Positions 1 through 7,518 are shown, counted from the stretch's first letter. The stretch is 35,540 nucleotides of DNA from an uncultured Pseudomonadales bacterium (GCA_947258825.1 CAMYJX010000011.1:1-35540), one strand, 5' to 3'. The notes: a model not told the origin generated them from the letters alone. A program made the numbers and translations.

Positions 1-875
1 GCCTCGGCCAGGTAGTCGTTCTGCGCCTGGGTCTCGATGCCCTCGGCTACGACCTCCAGGTCCAGCTCCTCGGCCATGGCCAGCAGATGCCGGATCACGC
101 CCATGGTGGTGCGGTCTTCGGGCAGACGGCTGACCATGCTGCGGTCCAGCTTCACGGTGCGGATGTCCAGGGCCGACAGGTAGTGCACGGACGAGTAGCC
201 GATGCCGAAGTCGTCCAGCGCCAGGCGGGCGCCCTGGGCAGCCAGGGTGTTCAGAGTGTCGATGCCGGGGCCATCGTGGTCCAGCGCCTGCCGCTCGGTG
301 AGCTCGAACTCCAGATCGCTGAAGTCCAGGCCGTGGATGTCGAGCATCTTCTCGATGTAGCTCACCAGCAGGCTGTCGACCTTGAGCTGGTGGGCGGAGA
401 GGTTGACGGCTACCCGGTCCAGGGCCAGGCCCTGACGGCGCCAGCCGGCCAGATCCCGGCAGGCCTGGCGGATGACGGTCCGGCCCAGGGGGACGATCAT
501 GCCGCTCTGTTCGGCCTGGACGATGAAGCGGTCGGGGTAGAGCATCTCGCCGTCTTCTTCGACGACGCGGACCAGGGCTTCGGCAGCCACGGTGCGGCCG
601 GTGGTGAAGTCGTACTGGGGCTGGTAGTGGTTGACGATGCGGTCATCGGCAATGGCGTTCCACAGCTGTCCCAGAGTGAACGAGTCGTCCTTGACTCGCT
701 GCAGGGCGTTGCCGCCCTGATCCATGGGAACCTGGGCTTTGGGGCTGCGTCGCCTGGCCCGGAAGGGCAGGACGTTAGCAGGAACCCTGCTGGCCGCCGC
801 GTCTGCATCGGCTTGCGGGATTCCGGTGGCCGCCAGTGCCTGGAAGGGCAGAATATTTTGCGTAGTCGTATTCAT
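1..875 (-). CDS. EAL-domain cyclic-di-GMP phosphodiesterase (3' end outside window)
   Basis: About 291 residues are visible, and the C-terminus lies beyond the left edge. Residues 1-75 are a low-complexity, alanine/arginine-rich leader with two similar hydrophobic patches (ILPFQA and VLPFRA) and no recognisable sensor domain. From about residue 76 the sequence is a full EAL domain. The EAL motif is at 99-101, the metal-site Asn at 159, ELTE at 191-194, the DDFG aspartates at 221-222, the KLD lysine at 242, the AEGIE glutamate at 278 and a Gln at 283. All family catalytic residues therefore look intact, so hydrolysis of c-di-GMP to pGpG is expected. There is no GGDEF domain in the visible part. 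The ATG at 875 has GGAG about nine bases upstream. The gene starts 26 nt after the subtilase stop, on the same strand, so co-transcription is likely. It lacks membrane segments and is probably cytoplasmic. Confidence 0.93.
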   Translation of the reverse strand, partial: MNTTTQNILPFQALAATGIPQADADAAASRVPANVLPFRARRRSPKAQVPMDQGGNALQRVKDDSFTLGQLWNAIADDRIVNHYQPQYDFTTGRTVAAEALVRVVEEDGEMLYPDRFIVQAEQSGMIVPLGRTVIRQACRDLAGWRRQGLALDRVAVNLSAHQLKVDSLLVSYIEKMLDIHGLDFSDLEFELTERQALDHDGPGIDTLNTLAAQGARLALDDFGIGYSSVHYLSALDIRTVKLDRSMVSRLPEDRTTMGVIRHLLAMAEELDLEVVAEGIETQAQNDYLAE

Positions 876-901
876 GGCTGTTGCTCCGTTGCCTGCCGCG
901 C

Positions 902-2665
902 TCAGTCGTCGCTCAGGACCGTCTGACCGTAGGCGGCGTAGAGCGGGAAGGTGTCCTCCACGGCATCGGCCCAGAGGTAGCCGTCGGCCCAGAGGTAACC
1001 GTCAGCCCAAAGGTAGCCATCGGCCCAGAGGTAGCCGTCCGCCCAGAGGTAGCCGTCCGCCCAGAGGTAGCCATCGGCCCAAAGGTAGCCATCGGCCCAG
1101 AGATAGCCGTCAGCCCACAGATAGCCATCGGCTTGGACCGTGCTATCCGCCCAGAGGTAGCCATCGGCCCAGAGGTAGCCGGCCGCCCACTGGGCATCGC
1201 CCCAAAGGCTGGCGGTGTCTTCGAGCAGCACGGTGGTGCTGCCATCATCGGCCGTACCGAGCGCCATCATCGGCGACAGGGCGTTGCCGGTGACGACACC
1301 GGTGTCGTTCAGGGCCGCTTCGATATCGAGCACGCCGGCGCCCGTGGTCGTGGGATCGCCCGCGATCTTGCGTGCCGAGCGCATCAGACGGGCTTTGATC
1401 GTATCCGGTGACAGCGTCGGGTCCTCATCGAGCATGAGCGCCACGGTGGACGAGACCATCGCCGCGGCCATGGAGGTGCCGGAGAGCTCCAGCGCATCGT
1501 CACATTGGGCCGCGTCACCTCCACCCCGGCAGGTCACTACTCGCTCAGACAGGTCGGAGCGCAGCTTGGCGACATCAGGAATCGCGGTCACCAGCCGATT
1601 ACCGGGGGCGACGAGATCGGGCTTGAGCACGTGGTCGTGCAGGGTCGGACCGCGGGAGGAGTACGTGGAGACGTAGTCGTCATTGAAATTGCTGCCGGTG
1701 GCGTTATCGGTCAGTGAACCTACGGTGATCACCTTGCGTGAGTTGCCAGGGCTGGTGATCGTAAAGTGTCCGTCACGCCCATAGTTGCCGGCGGAGACCA
1801 CCACGACGAAGCCGGCGTCCCAGACCGCGTCAACGGCCTGGACCAGAGGGTCCTGGGCTTGGACACTTTCCACGGCCTTGCCCAGGGAGAGGTTGACCAC
1901 CTCGATGCCTCTGCTCGCGCCGTGCGCCAGGATGAAGTCGAGGGCTGCGATCACATCGGAGACCACGCCGCGTCCTTCGTCATCGAGTACGCGCAGCGAG
2001 ACCAGGTCGGCGTCATCGGCCATGCCGACGTAGGGGCGGAAGGGATAGCTATCCCGATCCGAGCCTCCCTCGTTAGCACCGATAATCCCGGCCACGTGGG
2101 TACCGTGGCCGAAAGCGTCGCTCAGGGACACCGTGTCCGAGGCGCCCGGCTGATTGCCGTTTAAGAAGTCGAACTGGCTGACCTGGCGGCCCGACTCGAC
2201 GTTGTGGTGCTGGGCCACACCGGAGTCGATCACGGCCACGGTGACCCCGGTGCCATCCAGTTTGGACAGTTTGCCCGACGTGGGCTGGTTGGCGGTCTGG
2301 CGGGCGGACTCGGTGAAGCTCTCCACAGCGCCGTCTACGGCGACGAACTCGACGCCCTTACCTTTCGCCAGGCCTTTCAGCGCGCGCCCCGGGATGCGCA
2401 GGGCGCGCATGGGCAGGCGCCCATAGCTACGATAAGTCTCGGCGCCCAGCGCCTTGAGACGTGCCGCCTCGGCCTGGTCCGGCAGGTCCTTATAGCTGAC
2501 GATGACGTCCACCATCTCGAAGGGCCGATTGTCTGCCAGGGCGCGAACGCGCTCGTTCATCTGGCCACCCGCGCTCGCGCCAGAGATCGAGGGCACGCAC
2601 AGAAATGCCAGCAAGGTGAGTCCAAGGAGCTTTTCAACAACTGAAGCTTTCTTAATAGGGGTCAT
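902..2665 (-). CDS. Secreted subtilisin-like (S8) serine protease with GYLWAD repeat tail
   Basis: The product is 587 aa. A signal peptide covers residues 1 to about 31, with a lysine-containing n-region and hydrophobic core. An I9-type propeptide spans about 50-118, and the S8 catalytic domain about 138-455. The catalytic triad is Asp147 (AVIDSG), His187 (GHGTH) and Ser398 (GTSMA), with oxyanion Asn294. Cys379 and Cys388 could form a local disulfide. Residues 496-567 are twelve tandem hexapeptides, eleven GYLWAD and one STVQAD, followed by a 20-residue acidic end. The frame is open upstream to a TTG at 2779, but I chose ATG 2665 because it starts directly at the signal peptide and lies 26 nt after the predicted sigma-54 start site. 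The likely role is an exported or surface endopeptidase. The tail's role is unknown; it could be a surface-binding or autotransport-like element. The EAL gene follows directly. Confidence 0.93.
   Translation of the reverse strand: MTPIKKASVVEKLLGLTLLAFLCVPSISGASAGGQMNERVRALADNRPFEMVDVIVSYKDLPDQAEAARLKALGAETYRSYGRLPMRALRIPGRALKGLAKGKGVEFVAVDGAVESFTESARQTANQPTSGKLSKLDGTGVTVAVIDSGVAQHHNVESGRQVSQFDFLNGNQPGASDTVSLSDAFGHGTHVAGIIGANEGGSDRDSYPFRPYVGMADDADLVSLRVLDDEGRGVVSDVIAALDFILAHGASRGIEVVNLSLGKAVESVQAQDPLVQAVDAVWDAGFVVVVSAGNYGRDGHFTITSPGNSRKVITVGSLTDNATGSNFNDDYVSTYSSRGPTLHDHVLKPDLVAPGNRLVTAIPDVAKLRSDLSERVVTCRGGGDAAQCDDALELSGTSMAAAMVSSTVALMLDEDPTLSPDTIKARLMRSARKIAGDPTTTGAGVLDIEAALNDTGVVTGNALSPMMALGTADDGSTTVLLEDTASLWGDAQWAAGYLWADGYLWADSTVQADGYLWADGYLWADGYLWADGYLWADGYLWADGYLWADGYLWADGYLWADGYLWADAVEDTFPLYAAYGQTVLSDD
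965..1180 (-). repeat. 12 x 18-bp in-frame tandem repeat coding for GYLWAD hexapeptides
   Basis: The protease gene carries twelve consecutive 18-nt units without a spacer, and the third unit from the N-terminal side is diverged to STVQAD. Copies differ mainly at synonymous positions (for example CTC/CTT and GCC/GCT codons), while the amino acids are nearly invariant. This points to selection on the peptide rather than very recent slippage. Aromatic residues (Y, W) and an Asp recur every six residues. A hexapeptide period is compatible with a beta-solenoid, but no fold can be assigned by eye. Confidence 0.95.
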
Positions 2666-2701
2666 CGGTCTGGTCCGGTCAGTGTCGTGTGACCAAATAA
2701 G

Positions 2702-2717
2702 TGCACTCGCCGTGCCA
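2702..2717 (-). promoter_or_regulatory. Candidate sigma-54 (RpoN) -24/-12 promoter for the protease-EAL operon
   Basis: Read on the minus strand, the 16 bases are TGGCACG-N4-GTGCA. This differs from the RpoN consensus TGGCACG-N4-TTGCA at one position, and the invariant GG and GC dinucleotides have the exact required spacing. The -12 C falls at 2703, so transcription would start near 2691. That leaves a leader of about 26 nt before the ATG at 2665. No convincing sigma-70 elements were found at the same place. Confidence 0.6.
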
Positions 2718-2817
2718 ACACCCCGCCAGCCCGCCTTTAAAAATGGAAAGTTCAATAAAAACAGCGGGTTGTGGGCCAAAACCTAAACCGTTGCGCCACG
2801 GCTGGGATCACAACGCT

Positions 2818-2852
2818 GCGAAAATTCCGGCGGATCAGCGAAAATTCCGGCG
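2818..2852. promoter_or_regulatory. Two 15-bp direct repeats at 20-bp spacing, possible enhancer sites
   Basis: The 15-mer GCGAAAATTCCGGCG occurs exactly at 2818-2832 and again at 2838-2852, a shift of 20 bp or about two helical turns. The copies lie roughly 125-160 bp upstream of the predicted sigma-54 start site, the usual position for enhancer-binding activators. They sit downstream of the phosphotransferase gene, in otherwise unassigned intergenic DNA (2666-2930). The binding protein is unknown. Confidence 0.5.
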
Positions 2853-2930
2853 CGATCATCCGAAATTGTTGTGCATCAGTTCTCATCAGCAGCGTGCGCG
2901 GGTCGCCGTTCGCTGCGGGCGCCAGTTCAA

Positions 2931-3911
2931 CTAACCCAGACAGGCCAACGATTCGTGATCGATGGCTGAGTGCACTGCGTTCGTGAACAGGCGGGTCCAG
3001 ACCGAGTCCGGCATTCCGGCAACCGCCTGCATCCCCACGGCAACGACCACCGTCTGCAGCAGACCGATGCGGTAGCGGTCCCGAACGTCGCGCTCGTCAA
3101 GATCAACGCCGGACTCAGAACAGGTCTGGACATACAGTCGCAGGGCCAGCGGCTCATGCTCGCTGGATAAAGCTCGCGGCAGATTCATCGCCAGGGCGTG
3201 GCAAAGGTCGACTTCGCCCGGGCCTACGGATGCTAAGGCCCAGTCCAGCACCAGGGCATCGTCAGCATAGAGCGCATTCCAGAAGTGGGCGTCGCCATGA
3301 ATCAGGGCAGACGACCCGGCCAGCAGACCGACGATCCTGGGAATGTTGTCGCGAATTTTCTTGACCAGGTCGTAGGTTCGCGGCGGAAACCGATTTGAAT
3401 CAAAGCTGTGCAGAAACGCATCCAACAGGGTCGCGGCTCGTTCCGATCCATCGGTTACATAGAGGCCGCCAGGGACGTTCGCGAACGCTTCGGCCAGATC
3501 AATCTGCATGCTCTGCGCGTGGATCTTGCCGAGCGCCCTGACGAACTTCTCGATATGGCGGGGAGCAGGCGGCGTACCGGACGGCAGGAATTGATGGGTA
3601 TCGGCGATATCCGCGAAAACCAACCAGGGCACCTCAATATCGGCGCTCGCCGAAAGCAGCCCGGGTGCCACCGTCTCGGGCAGTTTTGAAAGCACATCGC
3701 GGTTGATCGCGAGCTCCCTGCGCAGCCCAGCGGCGAATTCTCCCGACCCTGCCTGCTTCATGATCACAGTTCTGCCATCGGATAGCGCTACGCGAGAGAC
3801 GGCGCTATGGGCGAGCGTCGACAGTTTCTCCATACCAACGATCGAGACGTCGGCATCCAGCCGACCAACCGCAGACCGTACGCGTTGGGCGATGGCGTCA
3901 GGATTATCCAT
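2931..3911 (-). CDS. Aminoglycoside phosphotransferase (APH)/choline kinase-like protein
   Basis: The 326-residue protein belongs to the APH fold of small-molecule kinases. Visible motifs are the beta-lysine in IMKQ (about residue 52), a following glutamate in RREL, the catalytic loop HGDAHFWN (HGD at 205-207, Asn212) and the metal-binding Asp223 in LDWA. These are the residues used to transfer a phosphate from ATP to a hydroxyl group. The substrate cannot be told from sequence: relatives act on choline, homoserine, fructosamine or macrolides, and most environmental members are not resistance genes. The ATG at 3911 has only a weak ribosome site. It lies 75 nt downstream of rlmA on the same strand, so it may be the end of the hydroxylase-rlmA-kinase unit. 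It is cytoplasmic, with no signal or membrane segment. Confidence 0.85.
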   Translation of the reverse strand: MDNPDAIAQRVRSAVGRLDADVSIVGMEKLSTLAHSAVSRVALSDGRTVIMKQAGSGEFAAGLRRELAINRDVLSKLPETVAPGLLSASADIEVPWLVFADIADTHQFLPSGTPPAPRHIEKFVRALGKIHAQSMQIDLAEAFANVPGGLYVTDGSERAATLLDAFLHSFDSNRFPPRTYDLVKKIRDNIPRIVGLLAGSSALIHGDAHFWNALYADDALVLDWALASVGPGEVDLCHALAMNLPRALSSEHEPLALRLYVQTCSESGVDLDERDVRDRYRIGLLQTVVVAVGMQAVAGMPDSVWTRLFTNAVHSAIDHESLACLG

Positions 3912-3986
3912 TAACCTAGCGAACCTCTGCAGCAGGGGTCGCGCATCCGTTCGTCATCCGTCCCTTCACCATCCATCCCTTGATCG

Positions 3987-4784
3987 TCATTGGTGCTTCT
4001 CGAAGACATCGATCCAGAAATCAAAGGTGACCCGAGTGATGTCCGAATCGCAAACGGTTTCAGCGAGAGATTTTCTCGCCCGATAACGCATCGGCGTCAT
4101 GCCAACCAGTTCCTGCAGATCCTCGATGCCCAGGGCTGCTGAAAAAGTCACACGGGTGCTCCGCTGCAAATCGAAGTAGGTGAGATCGATGTCCGCCCGG
4201 TCATGCGCCTGAACCTCCCGGTACAACAGCCGCTTCAGCTCCCGTAAATGATTCGCTGCCGGCGTGACCCGGCAGAGCTTTCCACCCGGAGGCAGCACCC
4301 TGGCTACGTCCGGGCTCAGGGGAGCCATCAGAACGGTCGCCGTGCTGAATGCTGCGTCCACCAGCGGCAATCTCGAGACGGTACCGACCACCCAGCTGAT
4401 CGACTTGTCCCGCTTACAGGCAGCTTTGATGGAAGGTTTCGACACGTCCACCCCGTACACATCGGAAATACCTTTCGCCAGCGCGCAAGTGAAGTAGCCC
4501 TCCCCGCAACCAAGGTCCACCAGCGGGCCACCAAGCCGCGCATCGTTGATGGTCTCGTGCAGGCTGTCCACCAAGGGCTGGTAGTGGCCCCGGTTTAGGA
4601 AGCGCGTTCTGGCGGCAACCATGCCGGCATTGTCACCGGGTTGTCGAGAGCGGCGATGCTGCGCTGGCAGCAGGTTGACGTAGCCTCCTCTGGCAATATC
4701 GTAGCTGTGATTGCTGCGACATTTCAGCGCGCCTTCGAACCTAGACAGCGGGTCATTGCAGACCGGGCAGGCAAGCAGCTTCAT
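3987..4784 (-). CDS. rlmA: 23S rRNA (guanine(745)-N1)-methyltransferase RlmA
   Basis: The 265-residue protein resembles E. coli RlmA (269 aa) along its whole length. An N-terminal zinc finger is formed by Cys6, Cys9, Cys22 and His26, followed by the family-typical stretch GGYVNLLPAQHRRSRQPGD. The SAM-binding motif DLGCGEG is at 90-96, followed by GVDVSK and the C-terminal TPMRYRAR. The enzyme methylates N1 of G745 in helix 35 of 23S rRNA. The open frame continues upstream, but ATG 4784 is chosen because it begins exactly at the zinc finger and the extension overlaps the hydroxylase gene. It starts 22 nt after the hydroxylase stop, so the two are probably co-transcribed. A related Gram-positive enzyme (TlrB) methylates G748 and gives tylosin resistance, but the gamma-type motifs here favour G745. 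Confidence 0.93.
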   Translation of the reverse strand: MKLLACPVCNDPLSRFEGALKCRSNHSYDIARGGYVNLLPAQHRRSRQPGDNAGMVAARTRFLNRGHYQPLVDSLHETINDARLGGPLVDLGCGEGYFTCALAKGISDVYGVDVSKPSIKAACKRDKSISWVVGTVSRLPLVDAAFSTATVLMAPLSPDVARVLPPGGKLCRVTPAANHLRELKRLLYREVQAHDRADIDLTYFDLQRSTRVTFSAALGIEDLQELVGMTPMRYRARKSLAETVCDSDITRVTFDFWIDVFEKHQ

Positions 4785-4806
4785 CCGCAGATGATAACTG
4801 CATTGC

Positions 4807-5481
4807 TCAGCAGCTGATGCTGGTGGTCCGCTCGAATGCGGATTCGTAGTCCGGATGCAGCGTTCCGAACCATCGATCCCACCAGAGGAAATAGAGCCCA
4901 TAGTTGGAATGGGCGTGCTTGTGATGCTGATTGTGGCTCACGGAGGTGTTGATCCAGCGTCCGATGGGATGCCGCGCCATACCCGCCGGGTAAAGCTCCC
5001 AGCCCAGATGCCCGTAGAGGTTGTAGACCGTCATGACCAGCACGAAGAGCAGAATCACGCCGGCATGCACGGGGAACAGGAAGGCTATGAAGAAGATGAT
5101 GCCGGCTTCGACAACGGCCTCGAGGGGATGAAATGCAAAGGCCGCCCGTGGGGTCGGGTTCGTGGACCGGTGGTGGGTGCGATGTACGAAACGATAGATC
5201 CTGGGATGGTGCATGGCCCTGTGCGCCCAGTAGAAGTAGGCGTCGTGAATCAACAGAACGAGCACCAGGCTGAAACCGAAATAGCCCCAGCCGTATTTGT
5301 CCACATCACTGTAGATCTGCGTGTACGGTCGCAGCGGTCCAGCCACGGAGCATTCCGCTACGTAAACTTCGATACTCGGGAATTGTGCACCTTGGGCGAA
5401 ATGCTGCACCCTGCTTGCTGTGCAGTGCACCCGTGGATAATCCGCGGATGATGAAAGAACAATCGGACGGTCAATGAACAA
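4807..5481 (-). CDS. Fatty acid hydroxylase / sterol desaturase family protein, probably 5'-truncated
   Basis: The frame gives 224 residues from a TTG. From about residue 52 onward it is a clear membrane di-iron hydroxylase. A histidine box with His79, His87 and His91-92 is followed by HxxHH at 100-104, a histidine in GHLGWE (158) and a last box HNQHHKHAH (183-191). Hydrophobic segments lie at about 66-79 and 125-155. Family members usually have 40 or more further N-terminal residues with a transmembrane helix. Residues 1-50 here are not hydrophobic and look unlike the family. The TTG also overlaps the start of the divergent SnoaL-like gene. No ATG occurs before the first histidine box. Either translation begins at an internal GTG (for example near 5430) or the gene has lost its 5' end. 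It probably introduced a hydroxyl or double bond into a lipid; the substrate is unknown. Confidence 0.7.
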   Translation of the reverse strand: MFIDRPIVLSSSADYPRVHCTASRVQHFAQGAQFPSIEVYVAECSVAGPLRPYTQIYSDVDKYGWGYFGFSLVLVLLIHDAYFYWAHRAMHHPRIYRFVHRTHHRSTNPTPRAAFAFHPLEAVVEAGIIFFIAFLFPVHAGVILLFVLVMTVYNLYGHLGWELYPAGMARHPIGRWINTSVSHNQHHKHAHSNYGLYFLWWDRWFGTLHPDYESAFERTTSISC

Positions 5482-5857
5482 TGTAGAAATTGCGAAGCAG
5501 AGCTATCTCGCCTATGCGAACAACGACAGAGCTGCAAACGAGGCTGTGATTGCCGACAATTTTCATTTCACGAGCCCCTATGACAACCGAATCGATCGAC
5601 AGGCCTACTTCGAACGCTGCTGGCCCAACCATGAGGCCATTGCGGATTTCAGGTTCGTTCGGCTGATAGCGAACGGCGACGAGGTCATCGTGACCTATGA
5701 GGGCACGAACATCAGCGGCGGCGTATTCAGAAACACCGAGATATTGACCATCAGCGACGGGAAAATCGTTGCTGCAGAAGTGTATTTCGGCTGGAACGTG
5801 CCACACGATGCCCCGCCGGGAAACAGCGTGCCACCGGCATCAGCAACCAGCCGCTGA
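5474..5857 (+). CDS. SnoaL-like / NTF2-like small protein
   Basis: The 127-residue protein has the layout of the SnoaL-like NTF2 superfamily. An N-terminal helix (VEIAKQSYLAYANND) leads to a loop with FTSPYDNRID, a strand-rich core (FRFVRLIANGDEVIVTYEG, then FRNTEILTISDGKIVAAEVYFGW) and a short proline-rich end. The conserved pattern of a helix, a TSPYDN-like loop and a final strand ending in YFGW is typical. Such proteins are cone-shaped folds used as small hydrolases, isomerases or binding proteins, and no specific reaction can be assigned. The ATG at 5474 has a weak ribosome site. It is divergent from the hydroxylase-rlmA unit and overlaps that frame's nominal TTG, which casts doubt on the hydroxylase start rather than on this one. 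Confidence 0.8.
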   Translation: MNNVEIAKQSYLAYANNDRAANEAVIADNFHFTSPYDNRIDRQAYFERCWPNHEAIADFRFVRLIANGDEVIVTYEGTNISGGVFRNTEILTISDGKIVAAEVYFGWNVPHDAPPGNSVPPASATSR

Positions 5858-5908
5858 CAGCCCACTGCTGAACTCGGCCGGTTTAGCCTGCGGCGCAGCC
5901 GAAGGATT

Positions 5909-6136
5909 TCAGCCGGAGGTGGCGTGCATCTCGCGCGCCAGCTCGTCGGCCTTCGCTGCTGCCTCGGCCTCGCCGATATCACGCGCGAAGCCCTCGCTGT
6001 GCGTGCGGTCCGCGACGCTTACCGTGAGAATAAACGGATGCTCGTGATCACCGGCTTCTTCGAACTTCCAGCTGTAGGTAATCGTCTCGGTCTTCGCGTG
6101 GGGGAATTCATGGGCCCCGCTGTGCAGCGTTATCAT
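5909..6136 (-). CDS. Small conserved-looking protein of unknown function
   Basis: This is a 75-residue frame preceded by a strong GGAGG seven bases before the ATG at 6136; the longer upstream reading has no such signal. The protein is soluble, with two strand-like stretches (KTETITYSWKFEE and HPFILTVSVAD) followed by an alanine-rich amphipathic helix (GEAEAAAKADELAREMHA). I do not recognise the family. It lies downstream of the acyl-CoA dehydrogenase on the same strand, after a gap of 108 nt that contains a 6-bp hairpin (6173-6193) without a T-run. It converges on the SnoaL-like gene 51 nt away. The ribosome site and non-shadow composition favour a real gene. Confidence 0.65.
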   Translation of the reverse strand: MITLHSGAHEFPHAKTETITYSWKFEEAGDHEHPFILTVSVADRTHSEGFARDIGEAEAAAKADELAREMHATSG

Positions 6137-6244
6137 CTCGCTTCCTCCGTGCCATGCCATGTCCAATGGCGAGCTGTCACGCTAAGCGACAGCCATCAGC
6201 CTGTCCAGCTGAAAAGCAGCCAGCCCCGCTTCCAGAACAGTGGG

Positions 6245-7411
6245 TCAATAGGACCGGGGCAACCCGAGCTCGTGCTCCGTCACGTAGTTGAGGATCATCT
6301 CCTGGGAGATGGGCGCGATGCGCATCAGCCGGGCCTCCCGCCAGTAGCGCTCCACGTGATACTCCCGCGCGTAGCCAAAGCCACCGTGGGTCTGCACCGC
6401 CTGATCCGCCGCCTGAAAGGCCGCATCGGCCGCCAGCCACTTGGCCATGTTCGCCTCGGCCCCACAGGGCAGCCCATTGTCCAGCATCCAGGCCGCCTTG
6501 CGCACCATGAGCTCAGCAGCATCCAGCCGCATCTTGGCTTCACCCAGGGGAAACGCCACGCCCTGGTTCTGGCCGATGGGACGACCAAACACCACGCGCT
6601 CGTTGGCATAATCCACCGCCCGGCGCAGTGCCGCCCGTCCGATGCCCAGCGCCTCGGAAGCAATGAGCACCCGCTCGGCGTTGAGGCCGGAGATCAGGTA
6701 TCGAAACCCCTTGCCCTCTTCGCCCACCCGGTCGGAGATCTGCACCGGCAGATCGTCATAGACCACCTCGCAGGTGGCAACCGCGTTGCGGCCCACCTTG
6801 TCGATGGGCGATATGGTGACCTCGGGACGCTGCAGCTCGGCCAGCAGCAGCGTCATGCCATCGGTGCGCCGCGCCACATCGTCTTTGGCCGTGGTGCGAA
6901 CAAGCAGCAGAACCCTTTCCGATTGCAGGGCCTTGGTGGTCCAGATCTTGCGACCGCGAACCAGGTAGTGGTCACCCTCTTTTCGGGCAAACGTCGTGAT
7001 GGAAGTCGTGTCTGTGCCGGCGTCCGGCTCGGTGACGCCAAAGGCGACGTGCAGCGCCCCGCTTGCAACCCGGGGCAGATATTCCTGCTTCATCTCCTCG
7101 CTGCCGTACTTCACCACCGGCTCCATGCCGAACATGGACAGATGCAGGGGCGTCGCGCCGTTCATCGCCGCCCCGGACGCTGCCACGGTCTCCAGAACCA
7201 GGCTGGCCTCAGTAATGCCACGGCCGCTGCCACCGTAGGCCTCGGGTATGGCGATGCCGATCCAGCCCGCCTCTGCCATGGCGTTGTAAAAGTCCCAGGG
7301 AAACTCGTGCTCGCTGTCGCAGCGTGACCAGTACTCATCGGGAAAATCGGCGCAAAGCTTCGACACCGAATCTATGATCAGCTGATGTTCTTCTGTGAGA
7401 TGGAAATCCAT
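6245..7411 (-). CDS. Acyl-CoA dehydrogenase, isovaleryl-CoA dehydrogenase-like active site
   Basis: The 388-residue FAD enzyme oxidises an acyl-CoA to the 2,3-enoyl-CoA and passes electrons to ETF. Visible features are the N-terminal helical domain, the FAD/substrate motif AFGVTEPDAGTDTTSI, RKIWTT, the arginine of VVFGRPIGQNQGV, and the C-terminal QTHGGFGYAREYHVERYWREAR. The usual catalytic glutamate of medium- and short-chain enzymes (in YEGT) is replaced, since the position reads IAPIS. A glutamate is instead present in GLNAERVLIA, where isovaleryl-CoA and long-chain dehydrogenases carry their base. ATG 7411 starts at the conserved MDFHLTEEH and has GGGG upstream; the longer frame begins with TTG. 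It is divergent from the MaoC/CitE/crotonase operon. A branched-chain substrate such as isovaleryl-CoA is plausible but inferred. Confidence 0.9.
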   Translation of the reverse strand: MDFHLTEEHQLIIDSVSKLCADFPDEYWSRCDSEHEFPWDFYNAMAEAGWIGIAIPEAYGGSGRGITEASLVLETVAASGAAMNGATPLHLSMFGMEPVVKYGSEEMKQEYLPRVASGALHVAFGVTEPDAGTDTTSITTFARKEGDHYLVRGRKIWTTKALQSERVLLLVRTTAKDDVARRTDGMTLLLAELQRPEVTISPIDKVGRNAVATCEVVYDDLPVQISDRVGEEGKGFRYLISGLNAERVLIASEALGIGRAALRRAVDYANERVVFGRPIGQNQGVAFPLGEAKMRLDAAELMVRKAAWMLDNGLPCGAEANMAKWLAADAAFQAADQAVQTHGGFGYAREYHVERYWREARLMRIAPISQEMILNYVTEHELGLPRSY

Positions 7412-7495
7412 GGTTAACCCCAAATGCAACGGACTGGATAGGAAAAGCTCTGGTCGCAGAGCCTGCCGGATATTGAATCATTTCCGCAGCGCTTT

Positions 7496-7507
7496 CACCC
7501 CGGGGTG
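7496..7507. promoter_or_regulatory. 12-bp perfect palindrome in the divergent intergenic region, possible operator
   Basis: CACCCCGGGGTG is a perfect palindrome between the divergent acyl-CoA dehydrogenase and MaoC genes. It lies about 12 bp upstream of the candidate -35 of the MaoC operon. A second inverted repeat, GCTCTG-GTCG-CAGAGC, is at 7447-7462. Either could be the site of a regulator controlling both directions. No regulator gene is in this stretch. Confidence 0.35.
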
Positions 7508-7518
7508 TTGGCGGGCAG

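Noticed and set aside
2666..2779. N-terminal extension of the subtilase to a TTG at 2779
   Set aside because: The extension would precede a good signal peptide, has no ribosome site and runs through the predicted sigma-54 promoter.
2931..3911. Antibiotic-resistance gene (aminoglycoside phosphotransferase)
   Set aside because: Only the generic kinase motifs of the superfamily are present and the context is housekeeping. Resistance cannot be claimed from the fold.
3930..3985. Repetitive CATCC-like stretches between the kinase gene and rlmA
   Set aside because: Copies are irregular in spacing and sequence and look like low-complexity DNA rather than iterons or a CRISPR.
6173..6193. Hairpin GCTGTC-N9-GACAGC between the acyl-CoA dehydrogenase and the small protein gene
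   Set aside because: It has no T-run on either strand and only a 6-bp stem, so it is not supported as an intrinsic terminator.
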